Assembly (NCBI GenBank): GCA_965644315.1
Contig: CBFFRQ010000018.1
Span: forward strand, 1,054,001 to 1,118,000
DNA from: Caecitellus pseudoparvulus
Lineage: Eukaryota > Bigyra: Bicosoecida
DNA length: 64,000 bases
Direction of reading: 5' to 3'
Under the pieces are notes generated by a model that worked only from the letters and a program-made list of their open reading frames with translations, made no database searches and had not been told where the DNA came from. Shown piece after piece: positions 57,140 to 64,000 of the stretch. Numbering within the stretch: position 1 is the first letter of the stretch; every line of letters begins with the position of its first letter. Both the position numbers and the translations under genes were made by a program.

Positions 57140-58669
57140 TCACTCGCGCCGGGGGGCCTTGGCTTTGGAATGTTGCTCATCCTCGTCCGCTGTGTAAACG
57201 GCGTGATAGAGCATTTCGGCATACAGGTCGACTTCGTCGCGTGGACGACGGCGACCACCGAGGCGTGGCGATATATGGCTGGCGGCAGCCACGCTTTGGA
57301 TAGAGTGCATCAGACGGCTCATGTCTGCCACATCCACGGGTGCAGGACCCGCTGATGCAGGCGGGGCATCTGGCACAGTAGTAAGAGGGGGTTGCGGGTC
57401 AGCACGGGCACGGGCTAGGGGCGTGTCAAAGCACGGTACCTCCTTGCCTGTCGTTGACGTTGCCTCCAGCAGGTTCGAGGTCAGCTCCTTCACCACGGTA
57501 ATGTCCGAGGGGAAGGCGGCGTACGCACCCATGCTCGGCACGTGCACTCGCAGACGCAGCCGAAGGTGGCCCACGTCAGATGAGATGGGCAGGTGGTGCA
57601 GGGAGGGCAGGAGGTACACGACGCCAGGCTGGGGTGCTCCGCCCAGTGCATGCGTCAGATTCGCCACAAAGGCGTGGTCGCTCATGCGACCGCGTGACAG
57701 AGGGGCGCATCCTTCTTCGCGCTTGGTGACGTCATCCTGGATGACCAGGGCCTTGCCATCCAAGGTCTCGCTGAAGTACACCAGGGAGAAGACGGCGCGA
57801 ACTGCCTGCAAGGGCTGCAGGTCATGGTTGACGGAAGTCGTCTTGGTGCGGCGGTACACTGCTCGGCCCAGCTCGTCATGCAGCTGGAGATCGACACAAG
57901 ACAGGAGTGCAGGGGGGAGGGAATCCACCATGCGGGAGTCGCCCGGGGTGAAGGAGCACTGGTCCAGGTTGCTGAGCATGAGGTGCTCGATGGCAGTGCT
58001 CGCGCCCCTCAGTTGCAGCAATGGACGGCGCATGTTGGACGAGCACTTGACCAAGGTGCAGTGTTGGAGGGTTGCGCGGGAGTTCCTCACCAGCCCATCC
58101 TGAGGAAGGATGTTGCGAGGGTCACCCACCACGATGGGGAGGTGCCCGTCAATGGCCAAGCCCTTGGGTTCAGGTGAGGCAATGGAGCCGCTGGGGCTTT
58201 CGCCGTGCCCACTAGCAGCTGAGTACTCGGACGCAGTGCCAGGCGGGTTTGCCTGGGAAGGCTCCACCGGAGGAACGTCAGGGGCGAACGCTGCCGTTGG
58301 GCTCGCCGCTTGGACCTGCTGTGGTGTAGAAGCCTCTGGCTTGGGCAATGAGACAAGGTCGACTTGCACGTCATCCTCATCGTCGAAGTCACCCTCGGCG
58401 CCAAGCATCTCGGGTGCGCCCCGCGGAAGTCCACAAGCGGGAGGAGGTCGGGCATCAGGGGTTGCACTTGCCGTCAGGCCAGCTGGGGCTACACCTTCCC
58501 AGAGGCCCAGGTGGTCTTGTGAGGGTGCTCCTCCACGGGAAAGGAGTACAACGTCTGGCCCGGTTTCAGAGGCGAGTGAGTCAAGCCGGACAGCATGGAG
58601 TGGAAGGAGTTGGGCTGGGAGTGGGAAGATTTCTCTTCCAATTTCCGTGAAATGGTGAGGGTTGGACAT
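57140..58669 (-). CDS. unknown-family protein, tandem paralogue 2
   Basis: A single exon encodes 509 aa from the ATG at 58669 (MSNPHHFTEIGREIF). The layout matches paralogue 1: a low-complexity acidic N-terminus (FDDEDDVQVD), conserved core (GHLPIVVGDPRNILPQDG, LLSCVDLQLHDELGRAVYRR, VVYLLPSLHHLPISSDVGHL), then GGRRRPRDE and ending KAPRRE. Two core stretches are almost identical to paralogue 1 at DNA level, including silent sites. Between and outside them the proteins differ strongly; for example the segment before RMVD reads RGASTAIEHLMLSNLDQ here and WGASAGVDQTMRKYTGE in paralogue 1. Family and function unknown. Confidence 0.78.
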   Translation of the reverse strand: MSNPHHFTEIGREIFPLPAQLLPLHAVRLDSLASETGPDVVLLSRGGAPSQDHLGLWEGVAPAGLTASATPDARPPPACGLPRGAPEMLGAEGDFDDEDDVQVDLVSLPKPEASTPQQVQAASPTAAFAPDVPPVEPSQANPPGTASEYSAASGHGESPSGSIASPEPKGLAIDGHLPIVVGDPRNILPQDGLVRNSRATLQHCTLVKCSSNMRRPLLQLRGASTAIEHLMLSNLDQCSFTPGDSRMVDSLPPALLSCVDLQLHDELGRAVYRRTKTTSVNHDLQPLQAVRAVFSLVYFSETLDGKALVIQDDVTKREEGCAPLSRGRMSDHAFVANLTHALGGAPQPGVVYLLPSLHHLPISSDVGHLRLRLRVHVPSMGAYAAFPSDITVVKELTSNLLEATSTTGKEVPCFDTPLARARADPQPPLTTVPDAPPASAGPAPVDVADMSRLMHSIQSVAAASHISPRLGGRRRPRDEVDLYAEMLYHAVYTADEDEQHSKAKAPRRE

Positions 58670-59364
58670 GGTGTTGGTCTGCGGAAAGGTGGGGTGGGTT
58701 CAGCTTGTGACGAGCGCTGCCGAGAAGAACCGACGCGGAAACACACCACGCCAAACGGCATGCAGCCCATGCTTCGCCCAGTCACACACAAACCACCGCA
58801 CAACACAGGCATAGGTGAAGGAGACATGGAGTGTGCAGACTCTTGCCGCCGGGGGGCGGGCGCGAGGGTGTGCAACAGATAAGTGCAACAAGCAGCGTCA
58901 GCAAGCAGCCGTTGCAGGCAAAGATCACGCACAGGTCTTGGGGGAGGTGACGGGGTTGGTCAGGGTTGAATGGAAGGCAGGATGGTGCGGTGAGAGCTTG
59001 AAAGTTGGATAAATAAGTGCTGCAAGAGATAGATGTGGCAAGTGCTGGTGACTGTGGTCTGGCACGGACCCCCCCTAAAATTTTGGTTCGGGGGGGGGGT
59101 CGGTTGGCCTGCTGAGCGAGGTCTGGCACAACTCATCACTCAACCCCCAACCCTGTCCAATTACCCTGCGAGCCAGACCTTTGAGTGTTTATCCAGTCAT
59201 CCAGGTTGCTGCTTTGTTCGCCGACGGGTGCGTGTTGCTGCTGCTGCTCTGCTTCATTGGCTTGCATTCCGTGGAACGAGCTTCCGGAAGCTTGCGAGCC
59301 CTTCTCCACTGACCCGTGGCCTTTGCCTGCCACGCAGTGATCACCAGCCGACTTCTTATCCACC
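58670..59364. other. 695-bp divergent interval between paralogue 2 and the ThDP-ALDH fusion
   Basis: The first ~440 bp duplicates the 5' flank of paralogue 1 and ends near a run of ten G at about 59090-59099. The remaining ~250 bp is unique and must carry the promoter of the plus-strand fusion gene. No gene is seen. Confidence 0.5.
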
Positions 59365-62300
59365 ATGGCAGCGGCCAGTGAGTATTTCCTGGCGCCGCGC
59401 GAAGTAGCAGCCACCACACCTCTGGTTGCCATGCTCAGGCACTGTTGCACACCAACACGCCGGAGAGCTGGAGGCCGAGACGCCCATCGCACGGGCCATG
59501 GAGACGGGGGGAGTGACCCCTGATGTCTTCAGTGTGTACAAGCGCACGCCAGCGAACAAGGCTTCGGACCTGCTGGTGCAGGCTTTGGAGCACGAGGGCG
59601 TGGAATATGTCTTCGGCGTGCCGGGTGAGAGCAGCTCGTCTGACGTGGAAGCCGGCGGCCCAGCTCAGGGTGCCCTGCGTTGCCTGTGCAGGTGAGGAGA
59701 ACCTGGACTTCTTGGAGTCCATGCGCACAAGCAGCTTGCAGCTGGTGACCACGCGCCATGAGGCCAGCGCGGCGTTCATGGCAGCGACGTATGGCAGGCT
59801 GACCGGCAAGGTGAGGCACGCTGGGCTGCCGCAGCACGCCAAGCGCTGCAAACTGGACCTCGCACGCCTTGCACAGCTGTCTGTCGTCTTGACCACGCTG
59901 GGGCCTGGTGCCACCAACACCAGCACCGCCTTGTCGTATGCCCTGCTGGGGGGCATGCCCCTGCTCATCGTGACGGTGCGTTGGACATGCCATCCCGCTG
60001 CGTCGCCACTTGCGCCAGGCCAGGACGTGCATGTCTCCCTCCGCGCGCAGGGCCAAAAGCCCATCCGGCACTCGAAGCAAGGGGCGTTCCAAGTCATCAA
60101 TGTCGTGGAGCATTTCGCGCCCATCACGAAGTTCACCAAGGTCATCGAGGACTGGCACAAGATCCCTTCGCTGGTGCGCGAGGCATCCAGGCTGGCACTG
60201 GAGCAGCGGCCTGGCCCGACCCACCTGGAGCTCCCTGAGGACATTGCCGCTCAAGAAGTGGATGGAGAGGCATTCTTGCTGCCACGGTACCGAGTGCGCC
60301 GCCCAGTGCCCGATGAGAAGGCTGTCCGCATCGCAGCTGAGATGGTGCTGGCATCCAAATCCCCGCTGCTGCTGATCGGCGCCGGCGCACAGCGCACACG
60401 CACCCAGACGATGCTGAGGAAGTTCGTGGATGAGCTTGGCATGCCGTTCATCACGACGCAAATGGGCAAGGGCGTCGTGTCAGAGGCACACAAGCAGAGC
60501 CTGGGCACGGCTGCGTTGAGCGCGGGCGACGCGGTGCATGCTGCACTGGAGGCGAGTGACTGCATCATCATGGTGGGGCACGACAAGATCGAGAAGCCGC
60601 CTCTGTTCATGCACGGCGACGACAAGCGCTCTGTGATCCACATCAACCACTCTGATGGGCAGGTGGACGACATCTACGCCCCGCACTGGGCCGTCGTGGG
60701 CGACATCGCCAACGCCATCTGGCAGCTGGGGCAGCAACTGCAGGCCGCCATCACGGCCAAGGGTGGGCGGTCCGGCTGGGACTTCCGGTTCTTCTACCGT
60801 GTCCGGGATGCTCTGCAGGCCGCCCTGGCAGCCACCGCTGCCGACGAGGCCTTCCCCATGCAAGTGGAGCGCGTGGTGGCTGACGTCCGGGCAGCCCTGC
60901 CCGGGGACGGCGTGGTCACCCTGGACAACGGCCTGTACAAGCTGGCGTTTGCCCGCAGCTACAAGACGTACGAGCCGAACACGCTGCTGCTGGACAACGC
61001 CCTGGCCACGATGGGGGCGGGCCTGCCCAGCGGCATGGCAGCGGGGCTCGTGGACCCCAACCGCAAGGTCGTGGCGGTGTGCGGGGACGGCGGCTTCATG
61101 ATGGGCAACAACGACTTTGAGACTGCCGTGCGCCTGCGCCTGAACCTCGTGCTGGTCGTGCTGAACGACGGCGCGTACGGCATGATCAAGTGGAAGCAGG
61201 CGGGGCACGGCTTCGCCGACGGCGGCGCGCTGGACTTTGGCAACCCCGACTTTGTCAAGTTCGCGGAAGCCTTCGGCGCCAAGGGGCACCGCATCCGCTC
61301 CACGGGCGAGTTCAAGGGCACGCTGCAAGCGGCTCTGGACGAGGGCGGCGTGCACCTCCTGGACGTCCCCATGAACTACAACACGTTCAACCACACCCTG
61401 AAGGAGGGCATGGCCGAGCTCCGCCGCGAGCTGGATGCAGCCCTGCAGGAGGTGCAGGCGGACGATGGGCCCTGGACTGTGGCGCACGCCAGTGCGCCTG
61501 GCACTCCTGCCAGCAGCCAAGGTGGCGAGGCGGAGGCTGCTCCTGCTCCGTCGGCCTCTGCGACCCCCGGCGCCTTCACAGCCCCTGACGCGAGCGAGGA
61601 GCGGTGCCCTGATGCCGTCCGCCTGGGCGTGCCGGCAACATACCCCATGTACGTCGCCGGCAAGGCAGTGCAGCCCAACACAGACTTGGCCGTGAGCAAC
61701 AAGATGACCGGCAAGGTCGTCGCCCGGGTGCCCCTCGCGTCTGCCGACGACATCGAGGCTGCCATTGCTGCTGCAGACAGCGCCAAGGAAGCCATGGCGG
61801 CGCTGCCCGCCTTCGAGCGCAAGCGCATCCTGCAGAGCTGCGTCGCATCGTTCAAGGAGGACGCCGAGGCGCTGGCTGTGGCGCTGGCCCTGGAAGCCGG
61901 CAAGCCCATCAAGGACGCGCGCGGCGAGGTGGCCCGCCTCATCGACACGTTCGAAGTGGCGGCGGAGGAGGCCACGCGCATCTACGGCGAGTGGATGCCG
62001 CTGGACATCTCTGCCCGCGCCGCCGGCACACAGGCCATCACGCGCAAGTTCCCCATCGGGCCCGTGTCCATGGTGTCCCCCTTCAACTTCCCCCTGAACC
62101 TGGCGGCACACAAGGTGGCGCCAGCCATCGCGGCGGGGTGCCCCTTCGTGCTCAAGCCCGCCAGCCGCACACCGCTGGGCGCCCTCATCATCGGCAAGGC
62201 CCTCGTCAAGGCGGGGCTTCCGGAAGGCGCCTTCTCCATCGTGCCCTGCCCCCGCGAGGCCGCTGACGCGTTCACCACCGACGAGCGCTTCAAGCTGCTG

Positions 62301-63086
62301 TCGTTCACGGGCTCCCCTGGCGTGGGGTGGGCCATGAAGGCGCGGGCAGGCAAGAAGCCCGTCGTGCTGGAGCTGGGGGGCAACGCCGCTGCCATCGTGG
62401 ACAGCGCCGTGGACCTGCCCCACGTCGTGAAACGCCTGGCTCTGGGCGCCTTCTACCAGTCGGGGCAGTCCTGCATCGGCGTGCAGCGCATCTTGATCCG
62501 CTCCACGGTGTACGAGGAGGTGAAGGCTGCCCTGGTGCGGGAGGTGGGCAGCCTGAAGGTGGGGGACCCCCTGGAGGAAGACACGTTCGTGGGCCCCCTC
62601 ATCACCGCCAAGGATGCTGATCGCATGGAGGAGTGGACGGAGGAGGCCCTGGCCGCCGGCGCCAAGGTCGTCGTGGGGCACCGCAAGGAGGGCTCCTTCT
62701 ACTGGCCCACGCTGCTGGAGGGCGTGCCGCCGCACTGCAAGGTGTACCGGGAGGAGGCCTTTGGCCCCGTGGCGGTGCTGGAGCCGTACCAGACGTTTGA
62801 GCAGGCCGTGCAGCGCGTGAACGACAGCAAGTTCGGCCTGCAGGCGGGCGTCTTCACGGAGGACCTGCGGCGCGCGTTTTACGCGTACGAGCACATCGAC
62901 GCGGGTGGCGTGGTGGTGGGGGACGTGCCATCGTTCCGCGTGGACTCCCAGCCGTACGGCGGCGTGAAGGACAGCGGCCTGGGCCGGGAGGGCATCCGCT
63001 ATGCCATCGAGGACATGACTGAAACCCGCATCATGACCCTGCGCAATGTGGGCGCCTTGCGGGGGGAGGCTGCTGCTGCGCAGTGA
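59365..63086 (+). CDS. ThDP-dependent decarboxylase/acetolactate-synthase-like enzyme fused to aldehyde dehydrogenase
   Basis: Exons are 59365..59377, 59439..59624, 59692..59810, 59877..59975 and 60051..63086, giving 1,150 aa with introns of 61-75 nt. Residues ~44-620 are a ThDP enzyme of the acetolactate synthase/oxoacid decarboxylase superfamily: ASDLLVQALEHEGVEYVFGVPG, TTRHEASAAF (Glu90, expected ThDP activator), TLGPGATN, TGQKPIRHSKQG, and GDGGFMMGNNDFETA (near 484) binding Mg-ThDP. After an Ala/Pro linker, residues ~668-1150 are an aldehyde dehydrogenase: SPFNFPLN, KPASRTPLGA, SFTGSPGVG, LELGGN (Glu about 912), GQSCIGVQR (Cys about 947), EEAFGPV and GGVKDSGLGREG. The catalytic residues of both halves appear intact. 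A 2-oxoacid-derived aldehyde could pass from the first site to the second. Substrate unknown. Confidence 0.92.
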
Positions 63087-63196
63087 CGCGCAGCCGTGCC
63101 ACAATTCAAAACCCGCCCCCTTGCACACACACAACGCAGTGCGGCGCTACGTGCAGCAGGCTCGCCTAACAGCGTCTTGGGCAGAGGTTTGCCGGC

Positions 63197-64000
63197 ATGG
63201 AGGGGGCCTTCGGCCCCTCAGGGCCCGAAGCCCTGCACACCAAGCTCGACGAGCTGCGAGCGGCGGCACAGGGGGGCGACGCCCAGCTGGCGCAAGTTGT
63301 CAGCGTCCTGGACGCGCTGTGTTTGGCCCTCGACATGCAGCCGCCCATTCCCCCAGCGGCGTACTTGGCCGGCTTGCTAGCGCTCGTGGAGCGCTCGGGG
63401 GCTGGCAGTGCCCAGGAGGTGCGTCATCGAACACAGAGCCGGCACCCTGTTCCCTGCCGCGCCTGCCTCTGAGCTGTGCAGGAGCAGGCACGACGACCCC
63501 TGAGCCCCGCAGGTCTTTTATCTACTCTCGGTGATTGTGCCGTTTGTCCCCGTCTCTGTGCTGCGCTCCCACGCGGACAGCACGACGAAGCTCTTCACGG
63601 CAGCGCTGCAGGTGCGGAAATTGCTCCCCCCACACACCGCACGCAAACAGCCCCCGCCGCACTTGGCCCCGGCTTTCACAGGCACCTGGCGTGACGGGTG
63701 ACCCCATCATGTTGCGCAGTGTCATCGTGTCCCTCTCTGCCTGTCTAGCTGCGCTCGATGTGGACGAGGGCAGCTGGGGCAGCGGTGGGCGCCTGGGCCT
63801 CTTCGGCGCCCTGCTGAACCTGTGCGTGGACCCCCGGGACCGCGTGCGGCGCGCGGCGCAGAGCGGCGCACACCGCATCCTGTGCCGCCACGCCCTCGCC
63901 GCCAAGCGCTCCGAGACCCTGCTCACCAAGGCCTCCGTGCAGTTCTTCTCGGGCATCCTGCGCGCGACGACGCTGAAGGACTCCGTGCGCTCCGTGCACA
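63197..64000 (+). CDS. RRP12: RRP12-like HEAT-repeat ribosome biogenesis protein, 3' end outside window
   Basis: Three phase-0 exons are visible: 63197..63418, 63513..63611 and 63682 to beyond 64000; introns are 94 and 70 nt. Exon 1 encodes MEGAFGPSGPEAL then helical LAQVVSVLDALCLALD. Exon 2 gives VFYLLSVIVPFVPVSVLRSH. Exon 3 gives GDPIMLRSVIVSLSACLAALD, SWGSGGRLGLFGALLNLCVD and PRDRVRRAAQSGAHRILCRH. The FYLLS..P.VP..VLRS segment, the GD..(V/M)LRS helix and the DPR.(K/R)VR.AAQ helix resemble the start of RRP12 (NUC173 domain), a pre-40S/60S export factor. Only the N-terminal ~213 residues are in the window, so another HEAT-repeat protein remains possible. Confidence 0.55.

Noticed and set aside
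60480-63134. 884-aa minus-strand open frame opposite the ThDP-ALDH fusion
   Set aside because: It mirrors the coding strand of conserved enzyme domains; its composition (His/Gly/Val/Ala) is typical of an antisense shadow.

Overview
This is nuclear DNA from a unicellular eukaryote with a compact, GC-rich genome (around 60% G+C by eye). The evidence is consistently eukaryotic: genes are split by short introns, mostly 61-75 nt with GTGCGT- or GTGAGT-type donors and CAG acceptors, and the products include a proteasome alpha subunit, a polo-like kinase, a RBBP4/MSI1 histone chaperone, NOG2, SUV3, mitochondrial mL53 and an RRP12-like factor. Genes sit 40-500 bp apart on both strands and several convergent pairs touch or overlap. 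Giant ectodomain proteins mixing C-type lectin, GCC2/GCC3, cadherin and IPT/TIG modules suggest a stramenopile-, haptophyte- or apusozoan-like protist. The lineage cannot be fixed from the sequence alone.

Layout. 1-7.5 kb: the 5' part of a membrane-anchored dual-specificity phosphatase (-), NOG2 (-), divergent SUV3 helicase (+) and an unrecognised coiled-coil protein (-). 7.6-15.8 kb: two divergently transcribed paralogues of about 1,250-1,280 aa with irregular leucine-rich segments and the same exon structure. 16-24.8 kb: polo-like kinase (+), a type II membrane protein with a sulfotransferase-like N-terminal loop (-), mL53 (-), PSMA1 (+) and a secreted laminin-IV-domain protein (-). 24.8-27.4 kb: a gene-poor segment with two clusters of a CTAGTG motif in opposite orientations. 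27.4-45.5 kb: a Ser-rich disordered protein (+), a TMUB-like membrane ubiquitin-like protein (-), a 4,051-aa receptor-like protein (+) and an SRI-domain protein (-). 45.8-54.2 kb: a selenocysteine lyase/cysteine desulfurase fused to an alanyl-tRNA editing domain (-), a UPF0489 protein (+), an unrecognised protein (-) and RBBP4/MSI1 (-). 54.6-58.7 kb: two tandem paralogues of an unknown family with mosaic identity. 59.4-64 kb: a ThDP-dependent decarboxylase/acetolactate-synthase-like enzyme fused to an aldehyde dehydrogenase (+), then the 5' part of an RRP12-like gene (+).

The genes are mostly unrelated housekeeping and surface genes rather than one pathway. Ribosome biogenesis and translation recur (NOG2, RRP12-like, mL53, the tRNA-editing fusion), as do chromatin and cell cycle (RBBP4, SRI protein, PLK). 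Exon structures were assembled by hand from splice consensus, reading frame and family similarity recalled from memory. They need transcript support.
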